This document shows, one piece after another, positions 1 to 8,536 of a stretch of DNA of 64,000 nt. Made by a program: the position numbers and the translations under genes. The notes beneath the pieces are model-generated. The model saw only the letters and a list, made by a program, of their open reading frames with translations, was not told where the DNA came from and searched no databases. Source of the DNA: Streptomyces sp. SJL17-4 (GTDB lineage Bacteria > Actinomycetota > Actinomycetes > Streptomycetales > Streptomycetaceae); contig NZ_CP104578.1 in NCBI RefSeq assembly GCF_036826855.1, positions 7,870,501 through 7,934,500 on the forward strand, read 5' to 3'. How positions within the stretch are numbered: position 1 is the stretch's first letter; every line of letters begins with the position of its first letter.

Positions 1-465
1 ACCGTCGACGCCGACCTCGCGCACTCCGGCGCCTGCTACGCCTCCGTCGCCGCCCGCGACCTCGGCCTCGACGTCTCCCTGCCGGCCCTGCCCGAACTGG
101 TCCGCGCCGGACGGGAGATCCGCGCCGCGCTCCCCGAACACGACGTGTACGGCGTCATCCTGTACGAGGAGCTCCCCGACGCCCCCGAAGGACTCCACCA
201 GCGCAACGTCACCGTCTTCGCCGACGGACAGATCGACCGCTCCCCCTGCGGCTCCGGCACCTCCGCGCGCCTCGCCCTGCTCGGCGACGACGGACGTCTC
301 GCCGTCGGGGACACCCTGCGGCACGAGTCCCTCGTCGGCACCGTCTTCACCGGGCGCCTCCTCGCGGCGGGGATCACCGAGGTCAGCGGAACCACCTTCC
401 GCACCGGCACCCACGCCTTCGTCCTGGACCCGCGCGACGAGCTGGGCGCGGGGTTCCTCCTGTGA
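1..465 (+). CDS. Proline racemase-family protein, C-terminal part (5' truncated by window)
   Basis: The reading frame is open from base 1, so the N-terminal half lies outside the window; 154 residues are visible. The DRSPCGSGTSAR segment carries the second catalytic cysteine of the proline racemase superfamily (visible residue 83, codon 247-249), and the end FLLDP-like/GxGFLL is typical of the family. Members are proline racemases, 4-hydroxyproline 2-epimerases (Cys/Cys) and trans-3-hydroxyproline dehydratases (Cys/Thr or Ser/Cys). The first active-site residue is not visible, so the activity cannot be decided. The stop overlaps the next start (GTGA), so it is translationally coupled to an ornithine-cyclodeaminase-like reductase. 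That pairing suggests 3-hydroxyproline dehydration followed by pyrroline-2-carboxylate reduction (inference). A second family member lies at 11461-12465. Confidence 0.9.
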   Translation, partial: TVDADLAHSGACYASVAARDLGLDVSLPALPELVRAGREIRAALPEHDVYGVILYEELPDAPEGLHQRNVTVFADGQIDRSPCGSGTSARLALLGDDGRLAVGDTLRHESLVGTVFTGRLLAAGITEVSGTTFRTGTHAFVLDPRDELGAGFLL

Positions 466-1397
466 GCCCGCCCCTCGTCCTCGACGCCGCGACGATGGCC
501 CGCCTCATGGGCCCGGCCGCCGTGACCGAGGTCCTCGCCGACGTCCTGCGGGCCGGACTCGACCCCGACGCCGGACCTCCCCGCACGGCCGTACCCGTCC
601 CCGCCGGTGAACTCCTCCTGATGCCCGCCGCCTTCGGCTCCTACGCCGGTGTCAAGGTCGCCGGAGTCGCCCCCGCCAACCCGGCGCGCGGTCTGCCCCG
701 CATCACCGGCTCCTACCTGCTGCTCGACGGCGCCGGCCTCCAGCCGCTCGCCCTCCTCGACGGAGCCGCCCTCACCGAACTGCGCACGCCCGCCGTCTCC
801 GCCCTCGCCGTCCGCTGTCTCACACCGGCGGACCGGCCCCTGCGCCTCGTGCTCTTCGGGGCGGGCCCCCAGGCGTACGGTCATCTGGAGGCCGTCCTCG
901 CCGTCCGCGAGCTCGCCGAGGCCGTCGTCGTCGCACGCGAGCCGGTCGGCGGGCGCGCCCTCGCCGGATACGCGCGGACCCTCGGCGTCCTCGCCCGCAC
1001 CGGCACGCCCGACGCGGTGGCCGAGGCCGACCTCGTGGTCTGCTGCACCACCGCCCGCGCACCGCTCTTCGACGGGACGCTGGTGGCGCCCGGTGCCACC
1101 GTCGTCGCCGTCGGCTCGCACGAGCCGGCCGCCCGCGAGACCGACACCGCGCTCGTGGTCCGGTCCGAGGTCTACGTCGAGGCGCGGACCGCCACGCTGC
1201 GGGAGGCGGGGGACCTGCTCGTCCCCCTGTCGGAGGGAGCGATCGGGGCCGACCACATCGCGGGCGACCTCGCCGACCTGGTGACCGGTCGCCGGGGACC
1301 GTCGGAGGGGCGCCCGCGCTTCTTCAAGAGCGTGGGCATGGCCTGGGAGGACCTCGCCGTCGCCACCGCCCTGTACCGGGCCGCACGTTCGTCCTGA
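462..1397 (+). CDS. Ornithine cyclodeaminase/mu-crystallin family protein, probable delta1-pyrroline-2-carboxylate reductase
   Basis: 311 residues, the usual family length. It starts with GTG inside the upstream stop (GTGA). The N-terminal half has the substrate-binding pattern with a conserved K (YAGVKV) and the P-RITGSYLLLDG-L-LLDG-LTELRT block; the C-terminal half is a Rossmann fold with VLFGAGPQAYGHLEA near residues 130-145. In known hydroxyproline clusters a member of this family (LhpI-type) reduces delta1-pyrroline-2-carboxylate, the product of trans-3-hydroxy-L-proline dehydratase, to L-proline using NAD(P)H. Coupling to a proline-racemase-family gene supports this role over ornithine cyclodeaminase. 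True lysine/ornithine cyclodeaminase activity remains possible. Followed by a strong hairpin at 1408-1442. Confidence 0.87.
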   Translation: MSPPLVLDAATMARLMGPAAVTEVLADVLRAGLDPDAGPPRTAVPVPAGELLLMPAAFGSYAGVKVAGVAPANPARGLPRITGSYLLLDGAGLQPLALLDGAALTELRTPAVSALAVRCLTPADRPLRLVLFGAGPQAYGHLEAVLAVRELAEAVVVAREPVGGRALAGYARTLGVLARTGTPDAVAEADLVVCCTTARAPLFDGTLVAPGATVVAVGSHEPAARETDTALVVRSEVYVEARTATLREAGDLLVPLSEGAIGADHIAGDLADLVTGRRGPSEGRPRFFKSVGMAWEDLAVATALYRAARSS

Positions 1398-1407
1398 CCA
1401 CACCGGT

Positions 1408-1442
1408 GCCCCGGTCCCGCGCGCATCACGCGGGACCGGGGC
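1408..1442. terminator. Bidirectional hairpin terminator between convergent operons
   Basis: A perfect 14-bp G+C-rich inverted repeat (1408-1421 with 1429-1442, 7-nt loop) lies just after the OCD-family gene and about 37 bp from the stop of the leftward ABC ATPase gene. It lacks a clear U-tract, as is common in streptomycetes. Confidence 0.75.
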
Positions 1443-1446
1443 GTTC

Positions 1447-1494
1447 GCGTGCTCAGAGGCCCTCGGGGATGCGTGTGCTCAGACGCCCTCGGGG
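1447..1494. repeat. 26-bp tandem duplication covering the end of the DppF-like gene
   Basis: On the minus strand the last codons plus stop of the ABC ATPase gene (CCCCGAGGGCGTCTGAGCAC) recur 26 bp downstream with one main change (CCCCGAGGGCCTCTGAGCAC). On the plus strand the copies lie at about 1473-1494 (gene end) and 1447-1468. The second copy holds another TGA in a different frame. Confidence 0.8.
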
Positions 1495-2459
1495 AAATGA
1501 CAGGCGACCTCACGCCCCTCGCCCGGTACGAGTGTCCGTAGCGGCGGTGCCTCTGTCCGGCAGATGTCCCGCGCCCTGGGGCAGCGCGGGTGGAAGGTGC
1601 AGCCCGGCGGGGGAGCGGCCGGACTCGGAGGGTCCCCGAGCAGTGTGATCCGCTCCCTGGTCCGCTCGGCCGCCGGGTCGGGAAGCGGTACGGCGGACAG
1701 CAGCGCTCTCGTATAGGGGTGGGCAGCGGAACCGTACACCCGTTCCTTGACTCCGATCTCCACGATCCGGCCCAGGTACATCACGGCCACCCGGTCACAG
1801 ACCCGCTTCACGACGGAGAGGTCGTGAGCGATGAAGAGATAGGCGAGCCCGAGTTCGCGCTGGAGACGCTCCATCAGATTGACGATCTGCGCCTGGACGG
1901 AGACGTCGAGGGCGGAGACCGGCTCGTCGGCCACCACGAGCCGGGGGTTCGTCGCCAGGGCGCGGGCGATGCCGATGCGCTGTGCCTGTCCGCCGGAGAA
2001 CTCGTGGGGGTAGCGGTCGATGTGCTCCGGTATGAGGCCGACCAGTTCCATCAGCTCCACGGCCCGCTTGCGCGCACCGGCCGCCGAGCCGCCCTGCACG
2101 AGCAGCGGGTCGGAGATGATCCGGGCCACGGTCTGCCGGGGGTTGAGGGAGGAATGCGGGTCCTGGAAGACCATCTGGAGGTCGCGGCGCAGCGGCTTGA
2201 GCGCCCGCTGCGACAGATGGCTGATGTCCTTTCCCTCGTACGAGACGGAGCCGGCGGTGGGTTCCAGGAGCCGCACGATCGTGCGGCCCGTGGTGGACTT
2301 GCCGCAGCCGGACTCGCCGACGAGGCCCAGGGTCTCGCCCGCCGCCACGTCGAAGCCGATGCCGTCGACGGCCCGGACCGGGGCCGAGCCCCGGCGGCGT
2401 CCCGGGAAGGTGACCGTGAGGTCCCGTACGCGGAGGAGGGGTGGTGTGGTCGTGGTCAT
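1479..2459 (-). CDS. Oligopeptide/dipeptide-type ABC transporter ATP-binding protein (DppF/OppF-like)
   Basis: 326 residues from ATG at 2459; a longer in-frame extension exists, but the ATG overlaps the upstream stop (ATGA), the normal coupling here. Visible are Walker [10 protein letters not shown] (residues 48-56), the signature [15 protein letters not shown], Walker [13 protein letters not shown], the switch His in IAHDLS, and the C-terminal oligo_HPY-like region with [15 protein letters not shown] and a Cys cluster (CTFHP-RCP). This is the second ATPase of a Dpp/Opp importer and energises uptake together with the product of the preceding gene. It is the last gene of the leftward five-gene operon; the substrate is inferred from the neighbouring catabolic genes to be hydroxyproline, its betaine, or Hyp-containing peptides. 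Confidence 0.93.
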   Translation of the reverse strand: MTTTTPPLLRVRDLTVTFPGRRRGSAPVRAVDGIGFDVAAGETLGLVGESGCGKSTTGRTIVRLLEPTAGSVSYEGKDISHLSQRALKPLRRDLQMVFQDPHSSLNPRQTVARIISDPLLVQGGSAAGARKRAVELMELVGLIPEHIDRYPHEFSGGQAQRIGIARALATNPRLVVADEPVSALDVSVQAQIVNLMERLQRELGLAYLFIAHDLSVVKRVCDRVAVMYLGRIVEIGVKERVYGSAAHPYTRALLSAVPLPDPAAERTRERITLLGDPPSPAAPPPGCTFHPRCPRARDICRTEAPPLRTLVPGEGREVACHFPEGV

Positions 2460-3460
2460 GGGGCGACGCCTTCGTACGCGGGGAAGTGGCAGGCGGCCGA
2501 GTGCCCGTCGGGGCCGCCGAGGGACGGGCGTTCGGCCGCGCAGCGGGCCCGCTCCGCTGCCGAGCCGACGGCGGCGCGGGGACAACGGGGGGCGAACGCG
2601 CAGCCCGGTGCGGGGTCGAGCAGCGACGGCGGGCTGCCCGGGATCGCCCGCAGCGGGGCGTCGTCGGGGTCGTCGAGCCGGGGCAGCGAGTCGAGCAGGC
2701 CACGGGTGTAGGGATGGGCGGGGGCGGCGAACAGGGCGTCCACCGGGGCGTGTTCGGCGGCCCGGCCGCCGTACATGACGAGCACGTCGTGGGCCACCCG
2801 GGCCACCACCCCCAGGTCGTGGGTGATCATGACGACGGAGAGGCCCCGCTCCTGCTGGAGGCGGGCGATCAGCTCCAGGATCTGGGCCTGGACGGTGACG
2901 TCGAGCGCGGTGGTGGGCTCGTCGGCGATGAGGAGGTCGGGTTCGCAGACGAGCGCCATCGCGATCATCACCCGTTGGCGCATGCCGCCGGAGAACTGGT
3001 GGGGGTACTCGCCGGCCCGGCGCCGGGGTTCGGGGATGCCGACCTCGGCGAGCGCCTCGACGGCCCGCTCGCGGGCGGTGGCCCGGCGGGAGCCGAAGTG
3101 GACCCGATGGTGCTCGGCGACCTGCTCGCCGACGGTGTAGTAGGGGTGCAGGCTGGACAGCGGGTCCTGGAAGATCATGGCCATCCGCCGGCCGCGGAGC
3201 CCGTTCAGCTCGCGGTCGGAGAGGCCGATCAGCTCCTGCCCGGCCAGCGTGACGGAGCCGCTGACCTCGGCGCCCGTGTGCAGGCCCATGACGGCGAGGG
3301 AGGTGACCGACTTGCCGGAGCCGGACTCACCGACGATGCCGAGGGTCCGGCCGGGCAGGACGTCGAAGGCGAGGGAGTCCACGGCCCGGACGGGGCCGCG
3401 CTTCGTCGGGAAGGTGACCGTGAGGTCCCGTACCGACAGGAGGGAGGCGGTGTCGCCCAT
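2456..3460 (-). CDS. Oligopeptide/dipeptide-type ABC transporter ATP-binding protein (DppD/OppD-like)
   Basis: 334 residues starting [10 protein letters not shown] at ATG 3460, whose A overlaps the stop of the permease gene (TGATG). Walker A is GESGSGKSV (44-52), the signature [15 protein letters not shown], Walker [13 protein letters not shown], followed by ITHDLGVVA. The C-terminus has [15 protein letters not shown] and a Cys-containing stretch (CAFAPRCP) typical of DppD/OppD. It pairs with the downstream DppF-like ATPase. The upstream in-frame extension to about 4321 is antisense-like shadow sequence inside the permease gene and is not part of the protein. Confidence 0.93.
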   Translation of the reverse strand: MGDTASLLSVRDLTVTFPTKRGPVRAVDSLAFDVLPGRTLGIVGESGSGKSVTSLAVMGLHTGAEVSGSVTLAGQELIGLSDRELNGLRGRRMAMIFQDPLSSLHPYYTVGEQVAEHHRVHFGSRRATARERAVEALAEVGIPEPRRRAGEYPHQFSGGMRQRVMIAMALVCEPDLLIADEPTTALDVTVQAQILELIARLQQERGLSVVMITHDLGVVARVAHDVLVMYGGRAAEHAPVDALFAAPAHPYTRGLLDSLPRLDDPDDAPLRAIPGSPPSLLDPAPGCAFAPRCPRAAVGSAAERARCAAERPSLGGPDGHSAACHFPAYEGVAP

Positions 3461-4446
3461 CAGTACCTCACTCGTGGGTCGACGACGGCGTACAGCAGGT
3501 CGACGGCCAGGTTGGCGACGACGATGAACGTGGCGGCGAGCAGGGTCACCCCGAGGATGACCGGCTGGTCCCCGGTCGACAGGGCGCCGTAGAAGAGCCG
3601 TCCGATGCCGGGCAGCCCGAAGATCGACTCGGTGATGACGGCGCCGGCGAGCAGACCGCCGAGGTCCATCCCGAAGATGGTCAGGATCGGTGTCATCCCG
3701 GCGCGCAGTCCGTGCTTGACGACCACGGTGCGGCGCGGCAGCCCCTTGGCGCGGGCGGTGCGGATGTACGGCTCCGCCATGGACTCGATCATCGAGTTCC
3801 GGCTCTGCCGCGCGTACATGGCGGCGTAGAGGAGGGCGAGCGCCAGCCAGGGAAGCAGCAGGTTGGACGCCCAGGAGAGGGGGTCGCTGCCGAAGGGGAC
3901 GTACTGCGGGTAGGGGAGCAGGCCCGCGACCCGGATCAGCCCGTAGATCAGCATCACGGAGGTGAAGTAGACGGGGAGCGAGGCGGCGGCGACCGCGCCG
4001 ACCATCAGGACCCGGTCGGTGAGCGTGTCCTTGCGGAGTGCGGCGGTGACGCCCGCGGAGAGGCCGAGGAGCAGCCAGATCGCGGCGGCGCCGAAAGCCA
4101 GCGACGCGGAGACCGGCAGCCGGTCGACGAGGAGGTCCCACACTCCCTGGCTGTTCTCGTAGGAGTACCCGAGACAGGGGAAGTCGCAGTGCAGGGCGTA
4201 CGTGCCGGTGCCCAGGGTGCGGCCGGTGAAGATGCCGGTGACGAAGTCGGCGAACTGCCGCCACAGCGGGGCGTCCAGGCCCATGTGCGCGCGGATGGCC
4301 TCCAGGCGTTCGGTGCTGCACGACTTGCCGCAGGCCGCGGCGGCGGGGTCGGAGGGCAGGACGTAGAAGACGGCGAAGGTGACGGCGGCGATGGCGATGA
4401 GCACGCCGAGCACGCCGAGGAGGCGCCGGCCGAGGTAGAGGATCAC
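3460..4446 (-). CDS. ABC transporter permease, DppB/OppB type
   Basis: 328 residues from GTG 4446 (GTGA overlap with the preceding gene). It begins with a TM segment (YLGRRLLGVLGVLIAIAAVTFAVFYVLP), then a DppB-type periplasmic segment that here includes four cysteines (CGKSC and CDFPC), and five further TM segments. The EAA-like loop is around YIRTARAKGLPRRTVVVKHGLRAG, and it ends LLYAVVDPRVRY, a classic DppB terminus. It forms the membrane channel with the DppC-like protein. The cysteine pairs could form disulfides outside the membrane (inference). Confidence 0.92.
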   Translation of the reverse strand: MILYLGRRLLGVLGVLIAIAAVTFAVFYVLPSDPAAAACGKSCSTERLEAIRAHMGLDAPLWRQFADFVTGIFTGRTLGTGTYALHCDFPCLGYSYENSQGVWDLLVDRLPVSASLAFGAAAIWLLLGLSAGVTAALRKDTLTDRVLMVGAVAAASLPVYFTSVMLIYGLIRVAGLLPYPQYVPFGSDPLSWASNLLLPWLALALLYAAMYARQSRNSMIESMAEPYIRTARAKGLPRRTVVVKHGLRAGMTPILTIFGMDLGGLLAGAVITESIFGLPGIGRLFYGALSTGDQPVILGVTLLAATFIVVANLAVDLLYAVVDPRVRY

Positions 4447-5432
4447 GCGCCGCCCCCTCTCGGGTCGAGGACGTCGCGCAACGCGTCGCCGAGCAGGGTG
4501 AAGGCGAGGACGGTGAGGAAGAGACAGAGGCTCGGGACGGCGAAGTACATGGGGTCCGTCTCGTAGTAGGCGACGCTCTCGGCGATCATCTGGCCCCAGG
4601 AGGGCGTCGGCGGGCGGACGCCGACGCCGAGGTAGCTGAGGGCGGCCTCGGTGGCGATCATCCCGGGGACGATCAGGGTGGTGTAGGCGATCACGGGTCC
4701 GGCGACGCCCGGCAGGATGTCGCGGACGAGGATGCGAAGGGGGCCGGAGCCCCCGACGCGGGCGGCGTCGACGTACTCGCGGTGCTTGAGGGAGAGGGTC
4801 TGGCCGCGGACGATCCGGGCGATGCCGGGCCAGCCGAAGAGTCCGATGACGGCGGTCATCAGGACGATGCGGTTGACGTCCCGGGCCACCGACATCATCG
4901 CGATCATGAAGATGAGGGAGGGGAAGGACATCGTGAGGTCCATCAGCCGGGAGAGCACGGTGTCGGTGCGGCCGCCGAAGTAGCCTGCGGCGATGCCGGC
5001 CGCCGTGCCCGCGACGACGACGATCGCCGTCGCGGAGAAGGCGATGAGCAGCGAGACCTGGGCGCCGTGCACGACCCGGGCGAACAGGTCGCGGCCGGTG
5101 ACGGGTTCGACGCCGAGCCAGTGCTCGGCCGAGACGCCGCCGAGCGGCCCGATGGGCAGTCCGCCCAGGTACGGGTCGACCGCGCTCTTGTCGAACTCGT
5201 CCGGGCCCCAGCCGCCGAGCGCGCCGATCAGCGGGGCGGCCGCGGCGAGGAGCGCGAAGAAGGCGACCACGCCGAGGGAGAGGCGGGCGGCGGGCCGGCG
5301 GCGCAGTTCGGCACGGACGAGCTGCCAGGGACCGTCGGCCGTGCGTACGGGGGGCGGTGAGGCGGCGGACGCCGGGGGTGCCGGGTGGGTCGGCGGTGTC
5401 GGCGGTGTCGGGGGTTTCGGGGTGGTGGTCAC
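4443..5432 (-). CDS. ABC transporter permease, DppC/OppC type
   Basis: 329 residues from GTG 5432, seven bases after the stop of the solute-binding protein gene. A Pro/Thr-rich cytoplasmic N-terminus (about 30 residues) precedes the first TM (LSLGVVAFFALLAAAAPLIGALG). The DppC hallmark HWLGVEPVTGRDLFARVVHGAQVSLLI, the EAA loop (YVDAARVGGSGPLRILVRDILPG) and the LGDALRDVLDPR end are all present. Its position before the DppB gene (SBP-C-B-D-F) differs from the common A-B-C-D-F order. Confidence 0.92.
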   Translation of the reverse strand: MTTTPKPPTPPTPPTHPAPPASAASPPPVRTADGPWQLVRAELRRRPAARLSLGVVAFFALLAAAAPLIGALGGWGPDEFDKSAVDPYLGGLPIGPLGGVSAEHWLGVEPVTGRDLFARVVHGAQVSLLIAFSATAIVVVAGTAAGIAAGYFGGRTDTVLSRLMDLTMSFPSLIFMIAMMSVARDVNRIVLMTAVIGLFGWPGIARIVRGQTLSLKHREYVDAARVGGSGPLRILVRDILPGVAGPVIAYTTLIVPGMIATEAALSYLGVGVRPPTPSWGQMIAESVAYYETDPMYFAVPSLCLFLTVLAFTLLGDALRDVLDPRGGGA

Positions 5433-5439
5433 GGGGCCC

Positions 5440-7182
5440 TCAGTTCGCGGTCTTCGAGGGGTCCTTGAGGCCGACCGTGGCGTAGTCGAGCTGGCCGCCG
5501 AAGGAGGTGTGGCCGAAGGCTCCGGCGATGTTGGTGCCGATGAGGAGGGGCTTGCGCTCGACGACGACGGGCGCCGTGGGCGCCTTGGCGAGGATCTCGC
5601 CGTCGAGTTCCCGCCAGGCCTCGGCGGCCTTGGCGGCGTCGGCCATCGCCGCGATCTCGTCCATGCGCTTCATGGTGGCGTCGTCGCGGAAGAGCGAGTG
5701 GTTGCCGGAGTTGCCCTTCTCCTTGATGAAGCGGCCGTCGAAGACGAACGGCAGGAACGTCGCGCCGGAGGGGTAGTCGGGGCACCAGCCGGTGTAGACG
5801 AGGTCGGTGCGGTTCGTGGTGTCGCCGATCGTGTCGTAGAAGGCGGAGGGGTCGACGGTCTCGATGGTGACCTTGATCCCCGCCCGGCCGAGGGACTGCT
5901 GGACGGCCTCGCCGACGGCCTTGTCGCCGTTGGAGACGGTGATGCGGGTGGAGAAGCCGTCCGCCTTGCCCGCCTCCTTGAGCAGTTCCTTCGCCTTGGG
6001 TACGTCGCCGGTGAGCGGGATGCCGAGGGTGTCGGGCTGCTTGCCGCCGAACAGGATGCCGGGCATGAGGGCGGTGGCCGGGTCGTTGAGGGCGGGTCCC
6101 CCGGAGGCGGTGAGGACGGCCTCGCGGTCCAGGGCGTACTGCACGGCCTGCCGGACCTTGACGTCGTCGAAGGGCGCGCGCCCGGTGTGCATCTGCACCA
6201 TCTCGGTGCAGCTGGTCGACTCGGCGAGGAGACGGGCCTTGATGTCCGGCTTGGTGAGCACCTTGGGGGTGGACTCCGGCCGGAGCTTGTCCCACGGGAC
6301 GGCGGAGGCGTCGGGGCCGGTGGCGGCGATGAGCCGGTCGTCGATCTGGTTGGCCTTGAGCCCCATGGTGACGACGACCCGGTCCGGGTACGCCTTGCGC
6401 ACCTGGTCGGTCTTCGGGTCCCAGTGGGTGTTGCGGACGAGGACCAGCTGCTTGTCGCGGGCGTAGGAGTCGATCTTGTACGGGCCCGAGGAGAAGGGCC
6501 GGTTGTCGTACTGCGGTCCCTTGTCCTGGGACGGGGGCACCGGCGCGAAGGTGGGCAGCGTGGCAGCGAAGGGGAACTCGGCGAAGGGCGTGCGGAGTTC
6601 GAAGACGATCGTGCGGGCGTCCGGGGTCTTCACGGAGGCGAGGTGCTTGCCGCCCGCCGGGCCCTGGTAGCCCTCGGCGCCGGCGAGGTAGCGGGCCGCG
6701 TAGTCGGGGCCGCCGGGCAGGTCGGGGGAGAAGGACCGCTCCACGTTGTGCTTGATGTCCTGGGAGGTGATCGGCGTGCCGTCCTCGTACTTCAGCCCCG
6801 GCTTGAGCCTGAACGTCCAGGTCTTGGCGCCGTTGGAGGAGACGCCCAGGTCCTCCGCGAGGTCGGGGACCAGTTCGCCGCCCTTGGCGCCGGGCTGCGC
6901 CTTGTACGTGACGAGGGTGCGGTAGAGCAGGCGGGTGCCGAAGTCCATGTCGCCCATCACCCAGTTGCGGGCCGGGTCGAGATGGGTGAAGTCCTGGTTG
7001 GACAGGACGGTGAGCGTGCCGCCCTTCTGCGGGGTGCCGCCGAGGACCGCTCCGTTGGTGGAGGCCGCGGGGTTCTCGCCGTTCCGGGCGCCACCGGAGG
7101 TGCCTCCGCCGGAGCAGCCGGTCGCGGCGAGGGTCAGGGCCGTCACCAGGGCCGTGGCCAGGGTGCGTGTGCGCTTGTTCAT
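5440..7182 (-). CDS. ABC transporter substrate-binding lipoprotein (SBP family 5, DppA-like)
   Basis: 580 residues from ATG 7182, chosen over GTG 7191 because GGAG ends 8 nt before this ATG. The signal peptide MNKRTRTLATALVTALTLAATGC ends in a lipobox Cys, so the protein is a membrane-anchored lipoprotein. Family-5 features include the GGTLTVL start of the mature fold, FTHLDPARNWVMGD, TWTFRLKPGLKYEDGTPITSQDIKHNVERSF and the two-lobed length. It captures the substrate for the permease encoded downstream. It is the first gene of the leftward operon, with a promoter/operator at 7240-7268. The substrate is not readable from sequence; the divergent catabolic genes suggest hydroxyproline compounds. 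Confidence 0.93.
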   Translation of the reverse strand: MNKRTRTLATALVTALTLAATGCSGGGTSGGARNGENPAASTNGAVLGGTPQKGGTLTVLSNQDFTHLDPARNWVMGDMDFGTRLLYRTLVTYKAQPGAKGGELVPDLAEDLGVSSNGAKTWTFRLKPGLKYEDGTPITSQDIKHNVERSFSPDLPGGPDYAARYLAGAEGYQGPAGGKHLASVKTPDARTIVFELRTPFAEFPFAATLPTFAPVPPSQDKGPQYDNRPFSSGPYKIDSYARDKQLVLVRNTHWDPKTDQVRKAYPDRVVVTMGLKANQIDDRLIAATGPDASAVPWDKLRPESTPKVLTKPDIKARLLAESTSCTEMVQMHTGRAPFDDVKVRQAVQYALDREAVLTASGGPALNDPATALMPGILFGGKQPDTLGIPLTGDVPKAKELLKEAGKADGFSTRITVSNGDKAVGEAVQQSLGRAGIKVTIETVDPSAFYDTIGDTTNRTDLVYTGWCPDYPSGATFLPFVFDGRFIKEKGNSGNHSLFRDDATMKRMDEIAAMADAAKAAEAWRELDGEILAKAPTAPVVVERKPLLIGTNIAGAFGHTSFGGQLDYATVGLKDPSKTAN

Positions 7183-7239
7183 GCGGGTCACTCCGGGGAG
7201 CAGTCGGACAGCCGAAGAGGCGGCTGGAATGTGACCGGT

Positions 7240-7268
7240 AACATAGTAATGTGAAATTGTACTGACAA
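7240..7268 (-). promoter_or_regulatory. Promoter of the ABC-transporter operon
   Basis: Reading leftwards, TTGTCA (7268-7263) and TATGTT (7245-7240) are separated by exactly 17 bp, matching the principal sigma factor consensus. The transcript would start near 7233, about 50 nt before ATG 7182. The spacer is filled by the operator-like sequence at 7246-7263. Not experimentally shown. Confidence 0.6.
7246..7263. promoter_or_regulatory. Operator copy 1 (AATGTGAAATTGTACT), probable GntR-family site
   Basis: AATGTGAAATTGTACT at 7248-7263 matches 14 of 16 bases of AATGTGAAATATTACT at 7360-7375. It is A+T-rich in a 72% G+C window and is bounded by a short dyad (AGTA...TACT). It sits between the -35 and -10 of the transporter promoter, where a bound repressor would block RNA polymerase. 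The GntR/FCD protein encoded at 13844-14575 is the obvious candidate ligand-responsive binder (inference). Confidence 0.6.
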
Positions 7269-7343
7269 GGTATCGGGGGAGCCGTTACCCATCCGTGTCC
7301 GTCGTGTCCGGCGGGCGCCTTGATGGAGGTCGTGGTGGGGGTC

Positions 7344-7372
7344 TTGGCAGGGGGAGTGCAATGTGAAATATT
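7344..7372 (+). promoter_or_regulatory. Promoter of the dehydrogenase operon, predicted leaderless transcript
   Basis: TTGGCA (7344-7349) and AATATT (7367-7372) are 17 bp apart. A start 7 nt after the -10 falls on the GTG codon at 7379, so the first gene would be leaderless; this agrees with the absence of a ribosome-binding site there. The -10 is inside operator copy 2. The -10 hexamer is not a strict TANNNT, so confidence is moderate. Confidence 0.42.
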
Positions 7373-7375
7373 ACT
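7360..7375. promoter_or_regulatory. Operator copy 2 (AATGTGAAATATTACT), probable GntR-family site
   Basis: Second copy of the 16-mer, 112 bp from copy 1 in the same orientation, ending three bases before the GTG start of the FAD oxidoreductase gene. It is flanked by GCA...TGC, which extends a short dyad. Binding here would block the rightward promoter. Confidence 0.6.
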
Positions 7376-7378
7376 GCC

Positions 7379-8536
7379 GTGCCCACGAGAGAATCCTCGG
7401 ACGTCATCGTCATCGGCGCCGGCGTCGTCGGTGCCGCCTGCGCCCACTACGCGGCCCTCGCCGGCCTCTCCGTCACCGTCGTCGACCGAGGGTACGTCGC
7501 GGGCGGCACGACCGGAGCGGGTGAGGGCAACTTGCTGGTCTCCGACAAGGAACCCGGCCCCGAACTCCAGCTCGCCCTCCTCTCCACCGCGCTGTGGACC
7601 GAACTCGCCGACAGGCTCCCGCCGGCCGTCGAGTACGAGTCCAAGGGCGGTCTCGTCGTCGCCTCCGGCGAGACGGGACTGCACGCCCTGCGGGAGTTCG
7701 CGGCCCGCCAGGAGAAGGCGGGTGTCGTCGCGCACGAGGTGCCCGGTGACCGGCTCCACGACCTGGAGCCCCACCTCGCGCCGGGCCTCACCGGCGGCTT
7801 CCACTACCCCCAGGACGCCCAGGTGATGCCCGCCCACGCCGCCGCGCAGCTGCTGCGAGCCGCCGGCGACCGGGTCCGCCTCGCGCTCGGTGAAGAGGTC
7901 ACCGGCCTCCTCACCGGCGCGGGCGGAGCGGTCCGCGGAGTGCGGACAGCGACCCGCGAACTCCACGCCCCCCACGTCGTGAACGCCGCGGGCACCTGGG
8001 GCGGCGCGCTCGCCGACCTCGCCGGGGTCCACCTGCCCGTCCTGCCCCGCCGCGGCTTCGTCCTGGTCACCGAACCCCTGCCGCGCGTCGTCCGCCACAA
8101 GGTGTACGCCGCCGACTACGTGGCCGACGTGGCCAGTGGCTCCGCGGCGCTCCAGACCTCGGCCGTCGTCGAGGGCACCCCCGCCGGACCCGTCCTCATC
8201 GGCGCCAGCCGCGAACGCGTCGGCTTCGACCGGACGCTCTCCACGGAGGTCCTGCGCCGCCTCGCCGCCGGTGCCACCGCACTCTTCCCCGTCCTCGGCA
8301 CCGTACGGGCGATCCGGACCTACCCCGGCTTCCGCCCCTACCTGCCCGACCATCTGCCCGCCATCGGGCCCGATCCGCGCGTCCCCGGACTGCTGCACGC
8401 CTGTGGCCACGAGGGCGCGGGAATCGGCCTCGCACCGGTGACGGGGCAGATCGTCGCGGCCTGCGTCACGGGCGCCGAACCTCCCCTCGACCTCCACCCG
8501 TTCCGACCCGAGCGCTTCGACGCCACCGCGCCCTGA
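7379..8536 (+). CDS. FAD-dependent oxidoreductase, beta subunit of a D-hydroxyproline/amino-acid dehydrogenase (DadA/HcnC/LhpB-like)
   Basis: 385 residues. The N-terminal FAD fingerprint is VIVIGAGVVGAACAHYAALAG (GxGxxG at residues 13-18), with a conserved Glu/Asp-type ribose contact (VVDRG). Near the C-terminus are PYLPDHLPAIGPDP and HACGHEGAGIGLAPVTG, the DAAO/GlyA-oxidase FAD-binding end. GTG 7379 is the only usable start (a TGA lies in frame at 7364) and lacks a Shine-Dalgarno sequence. With the small [2Fe-2S] protein and the FAD/NAD-type subunit that follow, it matches the three-subunit HcnABC/LhpBEF dehydrogenases, which oxidise cis-4-hydroxy-D-proline to pyrroline-4-hydroxy-2-carboxylate. 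Opine or sarcosine-type substrates are alternatives. Confidence 0.9.
   Translation: MPTRESSDVIVIGAGVVGAACAHYAALAGLSVTVVDRGYVAGGTTGAGEGNLLVSDKEPGPELQLALLSTALWTELADRLPPAVEYESKGGLVVASGETGLHALREFAARQEKAGVVAHEVPGDRLHDLEPHLAPGLTGGFHYPQDAQVMPAHAAAQLLRAAGDRVRLALGEEVTGLLTGAGGAVRGVRTATRELHAPHVVNAAGTWGGALADLAGVHLPVLPRRGFVLVTEPLPRVVRHKVYAADYVADVASGSAALQTSAVVEGTPAGPVLIGASRERVGFDRTLSTEVLRRLAAGATALFPVLGTVRAIRTYPGFRPYLPDHLPAIGPDPRVPGLLHACGHEGAGIGLAPVTGQIVAACVTGAEPPLDLHPFRPERFDATAP

Noticed and set aside
2456..4321. In-frame upstream extension of the DppD-like protein
   Set aside because: It lies wholly inside the permease gene and has no homology-like pattern; the coupled ATG at 3460 gives the standard length.
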